A stretch of 64,000 nucleotides of DNA from Phycisphaerae bacterium (GTDB taxonomy: Bacteria > Planctomycetota > Phycisphaerae > UBA1845 > PWPN01): assembly GCA_018003015.1 (NCBI GenBank), contig JAGNEZ010000001.1, positions 78,808 to 142,807 on the forward strand, given 5' to 3'. The translations under genes and the position numbers were made by a program. How positions within the stretch are numbered: position 1 is the first letter of the stretch; each line of letters begins with the position of its first letter. The notes beneath the pieces were generated by a model that did no database searches, was not told the DNA's origin, and saw only the letters and a program-made list of their open reading frames with translations. Shown piece after piece: positions 49,701-56,113 of this stretch.

Positions 49701-50751
49701 TGCTCTCCGCCCGCCCCTCATCCGAGGGCGTCAGCCGCAGCTGGCACCAGTCGCTGTCCGCCGGATCTCCCCCGGCCGGACTGTTGTCCAGAGGCCAGTA
49801 ATGAGGCGTCCGCCCCGTGATGACGCTCGACGCACCACTCGGAGCTTCATACCCCAGAGTCACCGGCAACCAGTGAATCACATTGTTCAACGCCAGCTGG
49901 CTGGGCGTCACATCCGTACCATTCGCGTTCTTGCCCAGGCTCTTCGGCAGCATGAACCGCCTGCGAATCGCGGCTTCGTCCGTCGCCCCGAGAACAACCT
50001 TCTTGTCCAGAAACAGCGAGGATGGGTTCGCACCAAAACCATCCTCCGCGTGGAACACCTGATCCAGCAGCGTCGGAGCGGTCTGCCGGTCCAACAGAAC
50101 CATGCCTCCGTGCGGAAGAACACGAAGATCAGCCTCGTACGAATCACCAAACAACCCGACCGAGTTGACGTCCCCGGTCTTCATCGAGTCCTGGAGACCG
50201 TCCCCGTCCGCGTCCCGCACCGGACCCCGGGTCAGCCCCACGCCAGTGATCTTGTTGGCCCCGGGTCGCAAACCGGAAGTGGCCTGCAGCGTCGCGATGT
50301 CAACGTTGTCAACCGGCCAGGAGGAGGCAAACAGGGCCCAGATCTTGCCGTTGCTGCCAAGCCCCGCCAGATACGGCTCCGCACTGCTCAGCAGAAGATC
50401 ACCTTCACGTACCAGCGTTTGAGCGTTGACCGAAGAACCTGACCACAACCCGGCCAGATCCCCGTAGTCCTCGATCACCGAGGTCTCAGCACCCCAGCCG
50501 CGGTTATAGGGCGTTCCATCCTTGCCGACCACGTCCTCACGAAGCGCCGAAATCGCCGGCTCCAGAATCGTCTTGGCCACCGCATCAATGCTCTTGCCCA
50601 CCTCGGCCGTACGAGCCGTCTGCCGCTCAAACCGGGAAACGATCAACAACGTCGAGCCAACGATGAAGAGCATCGCCAGCACACCCACCACCAGGATCAT
50701 GACTGTCCCGCGTCGCCGCGTTCGCTCAGTTTGTCTTGTTCGGGGCACCAT
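46714..50751 (-). CDS. gspK: Giant GspK-like pseudopilin
   Basis: A 1345-residue protein, about four times the normal GspK length (around 330). The N-terminus RRRGTVMILVVGVLAMLFIV is the prepilin-like hydrophobic helix preceded by basic residues. T2SSK features are recognisable: AVNTVDFADDDTALLAV near residue 515 (compare LxDWIDxDD) and GRVNVNLAPWWVLDGLPVLP near 1075 (compare INLNTAPxxVLxALP). Between them is a lamin-tail-like segment (VYAVEIYNPYDEELSLSGLE, about 596-615). It is the last gene of the gspG-H-I-J-K order. ATG 50751 follows GGAG. It probably caps a pseudopilus; the huge insertions may be surface or cargo-binding domains. Confidence 0.83.
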   Translation of the reverse strand: MVPRTRQTERTRRRGTVMILVVGVLAMLFIVGSTLLIVSRFERQTARTAEVGKSIDAVAKTILEPAISALREDVVGKDGTPYNRGWGAETSVIEDYGDLAGLWSGSSVNAQTLVREGDLLLSSAEPYLAGLGSNGKIWALFASSWPVDNVDIATLQATSGLRPGANKITGVGLTRGPVRDADGDGLQDSMKTGDVNSVGLFGDSYEADLRVLPHGGMVLLDRQTAPTLLDQVFHAEDGFGANPSSLFLDKKVVLGATDEAAIRRRFMLPKSLGKNANGTDVTPSQLALNNVIHWLPVTLGYEAPSGASSVITGRTPHYWPLDNSPAGGDPADSDWCQLRLTPSDEGRAESTYTASKDTYDRRHLVTAFSSDDILRPNRDEQGRFEKGVNVADPTYRDFYRGLYYILNPDPANAVNFPANAVGRVGSVLDGVPGNSLEFNTAGLRTAFSLRDVLVPVYSGSTFVETPSYRRVEQLMAYYLAMIQHTTVPGTHVDPTEAQLRQQIHLAAQLAVNTVDFADDDTALLAVSEWGAGAAVPYAYKLQASTYFEWPAGAPVVKVFGVEKQPYLTEAYARVVITVDTTQIPLAWNANRDDGRSVYAVEIYNPYDEELSLSGLELQVNNDVAGAIKLVDVVTTPSKTIAPRSYLVIMSSTASDQAVKVINSINGDPNLAVPAVVNKNVFQATGFKIGAGQPVQLVRNGLRIVDVSGVGGGSLRVVIDEMMPTDPGAGVIPAGVPQLPATRWAGEWDTSDAKIKSPTGASDLLVLDTSLQRPKEPAGEPPQHWYFTLGRQVLFPLNYDADPLTRLGVGEGRMQHNLLNSHPMSAAGFLPKLSERDSLPYSPAPKKVVCDNQWLAWREALGIQLGEASASGALAFSPFVKPPDNAVKVYLPAKAPLAPFPIVTSDRGIDPYTGGCIAFPTTGTLLLVTRYAHRQDVASGIQTPATVAATQSPPGTGRQVFGQLVQVDNGHLPVFDTDQRAMDLDGQKGRFSGPWGQLVYDYFTALPLEELVRPLPKALTGAAADSMGMVDSLDYAAAYGGAYAFAAYDATGVLRCSYPRVEPVEDAASPLGPKVSGRVNVNLAPWWVLDGLPVLPDAIPSFSTSVASDNAIPNMDGGPLSGLPVAELESWRLDPASFKQLKSRPGAVFMGALVDEHYAVKPADPLAFRKTGVGLPSVSAEWARSMVSYRENRSVQWGDGNVRTLVANSSGAPGFASVGSLCDLISSIKVEVSTKKDGGTNETLTMGGFRSYQYETTTDDPTSVQRPFTYLGYLQWIAPLVRLQDWATVKSHVFTIYAVIGDTSAGQPIWLRTQVTVDRTRCLYSNDLPERITETAPIGYYNTVDD

Positions 50752-50800
50752 GGTCAGGTCTCCATTACTACATCCAACCCCTTTTACGACTGGACCAGGT

Positions 50801-50831
50801 GACAAGTCCAGAAGATAGGGACAAGTCCAGA
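50801..50831 (+). repeat. Two direct repeats upstream of gspK
   Basis: GACAAGTCCAGA occurs at 50801-50812 and 50820-50831, 19 bases apart, in the 223-base gap before gspK. The core resembles the GGGACAGGTCC element beside the RAYT gene. A protein-binding site or REP remnant is possible. Confidence 0.5.
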
Positions 50832-50974
50832 TGGAATCGAACGATCGGCAAACACAGGCCTATCGGCCGGTTCAAGCCAAAACGAGAAATGGTAACCGAA
50901 AACCGAGACGACCGAAACACCACCCGAAACTCACGCCCACCGTCGCTTCAACGCCCCCCCCATCCCCAACCCGC

Positions 50975-52426
50975 CTACTCCCAGGCATGCACGATGGTCT
51001 GAACAACCGGGTCGGTCAGCCGGCGGCTGGCGTCGAAAAGCCGAATGGTGATCCGAACCGCCTTGGGCCAGCGGAAGGGATTGCTCTTGTCGCGAAGATC
51101 GACATCGTTCGTGTTCGCCTCCGGATAGTCACCCGGACTCGTCGATAGCTTCGACCAGACCACCACCTGACCGCTCGGAACGGCCTGCCAGCGAATCGGC
51201 TGCGGCTTGGGGTAATACTCCTCCGCCGTGCCCTTGGCATCCTTGTCCTGATCAAGCCATGTGGCCACGTCCGGTTCGTTGGTGGAGGGGTTCAACGCGA
51301 TCTCCCGCGGATCGTCGTAAGTGTACTCGACCTTGAAGTCGGCACAACCCGGCAGGAAATAAGCCGCTAGCCGCTTCTCCATGCCCAGCGGCGGATTCGG
51401 GTCAATGAAAGAGCGGCTGGAACCGGGGCGGCTCGGATCGTGCACATAGAACCACTGGGGCCAGTACGCCGGCGAACCCGAAGACCCGAAAGTGGGAAAC
51501 ACCGTCGTCGTCGGAACATACGTCGTATACCCCGCGTCCAGCGCACCCTTTCGCCGCCAGATGTTCCCGGCACGGGTATACCACTTCTTGTCCGCCAATA
51601 CGAAAGATCCGCCCGGGCTGAAATACCGGTTGGGATCCCAGAGGAACTTCTCGCCCGCCCCAACAAAAAACGAAAAATCCAGATTGGCCTCATCGTAGTG
51701 GAAGTGGCCCGGCCAGACACCACTATCGAACGCGGACCACGCCTCACGGTAGACGTCCGCGTAGGTGTCCGGGGTGCCGGTCTCGCCGGTGAACGCCACG
51801 CTGGTCAAAGGCCAGACACCAGTGTTGGCCCCCGCGATGCCCAACTTGGTGAAACCAACAATCCGCCGGGCCAGATGCCACTGCGAAGCCGGAATCGCCG
51901 AGGGCGACCCCTCAACCATCCGCGTCGTGCCCGGCAGCCAGCTCCCATTGGTCGGGTTGAGCCGGGCAAGGTTCGCATGACCGTAGACCACTTGCCGGTA
52001 CTGCTCGAAGGTCGGACCCGAAGGACCGGGATCGAAGACAAACGGGTCGAAGTCCTGCTTGTTGAGCAGCATCAGGACATCCGCTTGATGCGGCGCCGGC
52101 GAGACCCCATTGGTCCGGTCATCGGCGGTCAAATGGGCACTCACCGTCACCCCCGCGATCGCCAGGACGCCATCCGTCGGTACCACGGCCTGCAAATCCT
52201 GCTGGATACTGTCCGTGATCTGACGAAGCTGGCGATACAACGCCGTCGTCGCCTGGGCCGTCCCGCTGGCCTTCCCGGCCGTCGAGAAGATCATCCCAAT
52301 CATCGCCATCAAAGCCAGCAGAATCGCCACCGACACGATCAACTCAACCAGGGTAAACGCCCGACGCGTCGATCCCCTCTGACTGACCGCCACCCGCCGA
52401 CCGCTGATCGCTCGGTACTCCGTCAC
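50975..52426 (-). CDS. gspJ: GspJ-like pseudopilin
   Basis: A 483-residue pseudopilin. The start is GTG 52426, overlapping the gspI stop as GTGA, with AAAGGTGG upstream inside gspI. After a basic leader (RAISGRRVAVSQRGSTRR) comes the type II prepilin motif AFTLVELIVSVAILLALMAM with the usual Glu at +5. The GspJ character comes from its place between I and K and from the minor-pseudopilin-like soluble region; a calcium- or strand-rich extension (about residues 150-400) makes it roughly twice the normal length. The longer frame to 52798 antisenses gspI coding and is not used. 223 bases separate it from gspK. Confidence 0.8.
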   Translation of the reverse strand: MTEYRAISGRRVAVSQRGSTRRAFTLVELIVSVAILLALMAMIGMIFSTAGKASGTAQATTALYRQLRQITDSIQQDLQAVVPTDGVLAIAGVTVSAHLTADDRTNGVSPAPHQADVLMLLNKQDFDPFVFDPGPSGPTFEQYRQVVYGHANLARLNPTNGSWLPGTTRMVEGSPSAIPASQWHLARRIVGFTKLGIAGANTGVWPLTSVAFTGETGTPDTYADVYREAWSAFDSGVWPGHFHYDEANLDFSFFVGAGEKFLWDPNRYFSPGGSFVLADKKWYTRAGNIWRRKGALDAGYTTYVPTTTVFPTFGSSGSPAYWPQWFYVHDPSRPGSSRSFIDPNPPLGMEKRLAAYFLPGCADFKVEYTYDDPREIALNPSTNEPDVATWLDQDKDAKGTAEEYYPKPQPIRWQAVPSGQVVVWSKLSTSPGDYPEANTNDVDLRDKSNPFRWPKAVRITIRLFDASRRLTDPVVQTIVHAWE

Positions 52427-53871
52427 GGCGCCACCACCTTTCGCAGGGCGACGCCCACCACCGGCGAGCGGCTCTGGAAGCTCACCCCCGTCGTGCTCCG
52501 CTCCACCGCCGGCGGAATGACCCACGCCAGCACGTCCTGCGCCGACCCCTTGCCTCGGGCCACCGTCAGGCGCGACCAATCGTTCACCGTCGCGGTGTAG
52601 GTGTACTCGTCCCAGGCCTTCGGCGAACTCAGTACCTTGACCTCCGACGCCAGTACCCTCTGAAAAGTCCCCGCCCGGAGCTGCCCCTTCCCTTGGGCAA
52701 TGATGAAATACGATCCCGCAGGCAGCAGCCGGGCAACCTCCGTGGTACAGTACACCTCGCCGCTCTCCAGATTCACCGCCATCAACTTCACCAGCCACGG
52801 AACCGGAAAAACCGAGTCCTCCTCCGCCGCCGGATCGGCCTGCGGCTGCCAGCAGGCATCCAGGTGATCCGCGCTGTTCGATGCGAAGTCAAAATCCACG
52901 TTGTACCCGCCGCCCCCCGCGATGCTCTTCTGCCGGGCAAACCTCGCATTGGCATCCCCACGATACAGCGTCACCACCGTCACCAGCATCTCCGCGTGCT
53001 TGGGATCGGCCAACATCCGGTGGCTGAACGCCAGCCAGGAATACCGCCGCGAGGCCAGGTCCCGAAGAACATCGGTCAGCGTGTTGATGCCCACGTCCTT
53101 GGGACGCCACACCGAGGCCGAGTAAGCCGAGTAACCCGTCGAACTGGACATCCCATACAACTCCGCCGTCGGAAACGGCGGATACACCTGATCAAGCAGG
53201 TGGATGCGAGGCAGTGTCACCACCGGCTGTGGGTGATTGTTGTCCGAGCGAAAGGTCGGCAGAACCATGGTCCTGACCACGGCGTCGATCGTCTTCTCTG
53301 GAGCCTTCTGGGCGACATCGCGGTAGTCGGCCGGCAGGTTCTGGGCCGGAACCACGGAAACGGCATCTTCGGGAGCGAGCTCGCTCGGCCAGCCAGTCTG
53401 CTCGGTGAAGACCCGGCACTTGGCAATGAACTCCGGCACCGTCTGCTGTACCGGAACCAGGCCCGGCCAGTTCTTCGGCGCCCAGACATACGGCGGCCCC
53501 ACCTGAACCCCGTAGCTCGCCTTCAGCGAGCCAACCGATCCCACTAGGAGGTCAATGACCTCCTGCTGCTGCAGACTGATCTGGCCATTGGCACTCATGT
53601 CCGTCCGAAGGATATCCGGAACCAGAACCCGGGCAGCGGCAGGAACGGCAGCCGTGTCCGCAATCTTGTCCAGCTGTTTGTATCCCGGCACCTTGACCGT
53701 CAGCATCGCCATGCCGACATCCGTCACCGCCTGCGAAATGTCCATCTGCACCGTGTCACGGGTCAGGTCCAGACCCACCGGGAAGATCGTCGCCACCATC
53801 ACGATCCCGATCCCCAGGATCATGATCGCGATCATCAGCTCCAGCAGCGAAAAACCCTTGCGTCTGGTCAT
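52423..53871 (-). CDS. gspI: GspI-like pseudopilin
   Basis: A 482-residue pseudopilin. The prepilin signal is RRKGFSLLELMIAIMILGIG, with Gly before the cleavage site and Glu at +5; the GspI/PilV-type GIGIVMVATIF helix follows. The soluble region is far longer than the 100 or so residues of usual GspI proteins and contains several repeats of aromatic/Pro-rich segments (GPPYVWAPKNWPGLVP). ATG 53871 overlaps the gspH stop as ATGA, so translation is coupled, and its stop overlaps the gspJ start. The I assignment rests mainly on gene order. Confidence 0.78.
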   Translation of the reverse strand: MTRRKGFSLLELMIAIMILGIGIVMVATIFPVGLDLTRDTVQMDISQAVTDVGMAMLTVKVPGYKQLDKIADTAAVPAAARVLVPDILRTDMSANGQISLQQQEVIDLLVGSVGSLKASYGVQVGPPYVWAPKNWPGLVPVQQTVPEFIAKCRVFTEQTGWPSELAPEDAVSVVPAQNLPADYRDVAQKAPEKTIDAVVRTMVLPTFRSDNNHPQPVVTLPRIHLLDQVYPPFPTAELYGMSSSTGYSAYSASVWRPKDVGINTLTDVLRDLASRRYSWLAFSHRMLADPKHAEMLVTVVTLYRGDANARFARQKSIAGGGGYNVDFDFASNSADHLDACWQPQADPAAEEDSVFPVPWLVKLMAVNLESGEVYCTTEVARLLPAGSYFIIAQGKGQLRAGTFQRVLASEVKVLSSPKAWDEYTYTATVNDWSRLTVARGKGSAQDVLAWVIPPAVERSTTGVSFQSRSPVVGVALRKVVAP

Positions 53872-54719
53872 GGCTGGGCACCCTCCACCAGGGTCCCCGT
53901 CGCCCGATTGACGAACAGGACCCGGGCGCTGTCTCGCAGGAACGCCACCCGCGCCTGGCTGTCCTCGGACGGAATGCTCTCCCATTTCTTGCGGTCGTAC
54001 AACAACAGACTACGGGCGGATTCCATCGGATGAGTCACATACCGAGCCCAGATGTAGCCGGTACCTGCTTCTATGTAGGGCTGGGTCATGTCGGCGTAGG
54101 AGTTGTCACTGGCCTTGAACCGCGTCAGCTCGCCATTGGAGCCGATGACCACAAAAAACGTCTCAATGGAATTGTAGGGCACCGGCGGGCTCGGCGCCCC
54201 CAACGCCGCCGGTATATAACTCAGCTTGCTCCCGGCCAGCGAGACCAGACTCAGGGCACTGGACGGAGCAACCCAGAACCCGCGAGGCAGGTTGAAAACC
54301 TTCGATTGCGGATCGTGCCGGAAGGCCGCATCCTTGAGCGGAGCGTAGGTGAGAATCCTGGCTCGCTGGTGGTCCAGCCATACCACCCCCTGGAAACCCG
54401 AGTTCGTTCGATCCTGCCCGGCCACGTCAACCATCAGCCCATGGTCGTTGACCTTGTAGGCCCGCTCAAACCGGATCGCCACCGGCAAGCCCGTGGCCTG
54501 GGCCGTGGCCTGGGCCGCAGTCAGCAAACCGTTGATCGTGCTCACCGCCTGCGATTCCTCGTTCGACGACAGCATCGGCCCGATCGCCGGACCCGTCAGC
54601 GAAACCAGCAATACGATGATGCCAACCACAACCATCAGCTCGATGAGCGTGAAACCACCCCTCATCGCTGACCCCTGACCGCCGATCGCTGACCGCTGAA
54701 AGCTACTCTTCATCATCAC
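53868..54719 (-). CDS. gspH: GspH-like pseudopilin
   Basis: A 283-residue pseudopilin with the prepilin motif MRGGFTLIELMVVVGIIVLL (Gly before the cut, Glu at +5). The first 20 residues (MMMKSSFQRSAIGGQGSAMR) form the leader. The start is GTG 54719 or the adjacent ATG 54716, overlapping the gspG stop as GTGATG, with AAGGG upstream. The C-terminal half holds beta-strand-like segments (SIETFFVVIGSNGELTRF) and ends ARVLFVNRATGTLVEG, like the GspH soluble domain. The assignment uses both the H-like C-terminus and the gene order. Confidence 0.8.
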   Translation of the reverse strand: MMMKSSFQRSAIGGQGSAMRGGFTLIELMVVVGIIVLLVSLTGPAIGPMLSSNEESQAVSTINGLLTAAQATAQATGLPVAIRFERAYKVNDHGLMVDVAGQDRTNSGFQGVVWLDHQRARILTYAPLKDAAFRHDPQSKVFNLPRGFWVAPSSALSLVSLAGSKLSYIPAALGAPSPPVPYNSIETFFVVIGSNGELTRFKASDNSYADMTQPYIEAGTGYIWARYVTHPMESARSLLLYDRKKWESIPSEDSQARVAFLRDSARVLFVNRATGTLVEGAQP

Positions 54720-55750
54720 GGACCCTTCAGGATCACATCATCACTGACATCCTCGGACGAAAACGGACCGGCGAACACGCCATCCGGCCCCGCCGACCGC
54801 AACTCCCACGAGGCCTGGTACGCGTACTTGTCCGCAATCGGATCCCACCCCACAGGCTCCTTCACCGAGTAACGCAGCGGACGCTTCCAGGCATCGATGA
54901 TCTCAGTCAGGTCCACCATCTTCTCGGTCCTCTCCGGAACAATGACCCCACCAGCACCATACGACACGTCGGGAAGATGGGCTTTCCCGTTGATCGTGTT
55001 CTCGAAGGCAATGTCCTTGTCTTCGTTGGCCTTCGACGCGGCCGGCAACTGGTTGAGGATCAACCTGGATTCCGCACACAGTTCGTTGAGGCAGAACACC
55101 AGGCACTCAATGCTGGCCGCGTCTCTGCCAGGATCGGGAGCCACCCAGGCCCAGCTCCCAGGGTTGGTCGGATCCCGCCGCAGGTGCTCCCAGGGACCAT
55201 TCTTGACCGCCCCCAGCAGAAAGCCATACTTCACCACCGTCTCCCCTGTCGTCTCCCCCGTCCAGATCTCCGAGCTGCTCCACGCCGGAAGCACGACCCT
55301 GAGATCAACCGGATCCAAACGAGGATCCAGAATCCTGCCCGTCGGCGTCGGGGGCAACGTGCCGAAAACATCGGACAGCCGCTCCGCCCTCCAGTCGTTG
55401 GGCGCAGGCTGCCCGGTGGGACGCAAACGCACATAACCCGACCTCGCCAGCGGCCGAGCGTTCGAGAACGCCGTAATCCCCTGCTCCAGCACCTTCATCG
55501 TCGCCAACGTCTGGCTCCGTTTGTTGCGTTCCAGCAAACTCGCAGTCACCGGGGCAATGATCGCGATTAATAAGGCGAGGATGCCAACAACGACCATCAT
55601 CTCGATCAACGTGAAACCCACACGCAACCACAAATGCTGCGCGCTCACCGCCGATCGCCCCCGCCGCCCGGTCGAATGGCCAACGGCGCACCACTCCCGT
55701 CCAACCCGCGATGTATGCAAGGTTTTCATGACGCCATCCATTCTCGCCAT
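54716..55750 (-). CDS. gspG: GspG-like major pseudopilin
   Basis: About 344 residues, first gene of the pseudopilin operon. The prepilin motif is LRVGFTLIEMMVVVGILALL (Gly before the cut, Glu at +5). A GspG-type C-terminus is visible: IDAWKRPLRYSVKEP and SAGPDGVFAGPFSSEDVSDD, where Asp residues resemble the calcium site of GspG. The leader before the motif is unusually long (about 45 residues from ATG 55750); ATG 55741 or 55729 would shorten it. Its promoter is at 55812-55840. Downstream genes H, I, J and K follow in canonical order with 4-base overlaps up to J. Confidence 0.82.
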   Translation of the reverse strand: MARMDGVMKTLHTSRVGREWCAVGHSTGRRGRSAVSAQHLWLRVGFTLIEMMVVVGILALLIAIIAPVTASLLERNKRSQTLATMKVLEQGITAFSNARPLARSGYVRLRPTGQPAPNDWRAERLSDVFGTLPPTPTGRILDPRLDPVDLRVVLPAWSSSEIWTGETTGETVVKYGFLLGAVKNGPWEHLRRDPTNPGSWAWVAPDPGRDAASIECLVFCLNELCAESRLILNQLPAASKANEDKDIAFENTINGKAHLPDVSYGAGGVIVPERTEKMVDLTEIIDAWKRPLRYSVKEPVGWDPIADKYAYQASWELRSAGPDGVFAGPFSSEDVSDDVILKGP

Positions 55751-55811
55751 CCCCAGGTGTCGAGCCCTCCGCCACGATCGACCCACCCACACCCAGCCCG
55801 ACTTTAACGTC

Positions 55812-55840
55812 AGTATAGAGGATGACTTACGATCTGTCGA
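55812..55840 (-). promoter_or_regulatory. Promoter of the gspG-H-I-J-K operon
   Basis: On the minus strand TCGACA (55840-55835), a 17-base spacer and TATACT (55817-55812). The transcript would start near 55805, about 55 bases before ATG 55750. Confidence 0.7.
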
Positions 55841-55921
55841 GATGAAAGACCGCCTTCCGCGTTCAACCTCAGCATTCACCCCTCATCCCCCCCCCCACGA
55901 GCCAGGAGAACACGCCAACCC

Positions 55922-56067
55922 TTGGCTTCGTTTGGCGCTCAGCCTTCTCCCGGCAATCGACACCCCCAACCCGGCACAACCCCCATTGGCTTCGTTTGGC
56001 GCCCGACATTCTCCCAAAACCAACACGCCAGCCCCCGACCACGACCCCCATTGGCTTCGTTTGGCGC
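55922..56067 (+). repeat. Three direct repeats with 64-65 base period
   Basis: TTGGCTTCGTTTGGCGC occurs at 55922-55938, 55986-56002 and 56051-56067. The sequence between is C-rich and not conserved. Two copies are preceded by CCCCCA. On the minus strand the motif gives peptide echoes such as PNEANG and RQTKPMG in different frames, but no credible gene uses it. It lies between the gsp operon promoter and the 3' end of the GH172 gene. Similar peptide echoes recur in small hypothetical ORFs of planctomycetes, as I recall. Confidence 0.75.
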
Positions 56068-56113
56068 TCCACCGTCACCTCGACCGGCCACCCCATCCGC
56101 CCTCCCCTCGGCG

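Noticed and set aside
47842-50442. 866-codon open frame on the plus strand
   Set aside because: Antisense to gspK, composition dominated by Arg/His/Pro/Gln, no ribosome site, no motif.
50975-52798. Longer start for GspJ at 52798
   Set aside because: The extra 124 codons overlap gspI coding and are low-complexity Gly/Arg; the GTG at 52426 has a ribosome site and a 4-base overlap like the other genes of the operon.
55922-56067. CRISPR array
   Set aside because: Only three 17-base repeats with C-rich spacers of about 47-48 bases and no cas genes nearby; repeats are too short and not dyad-symmetric.
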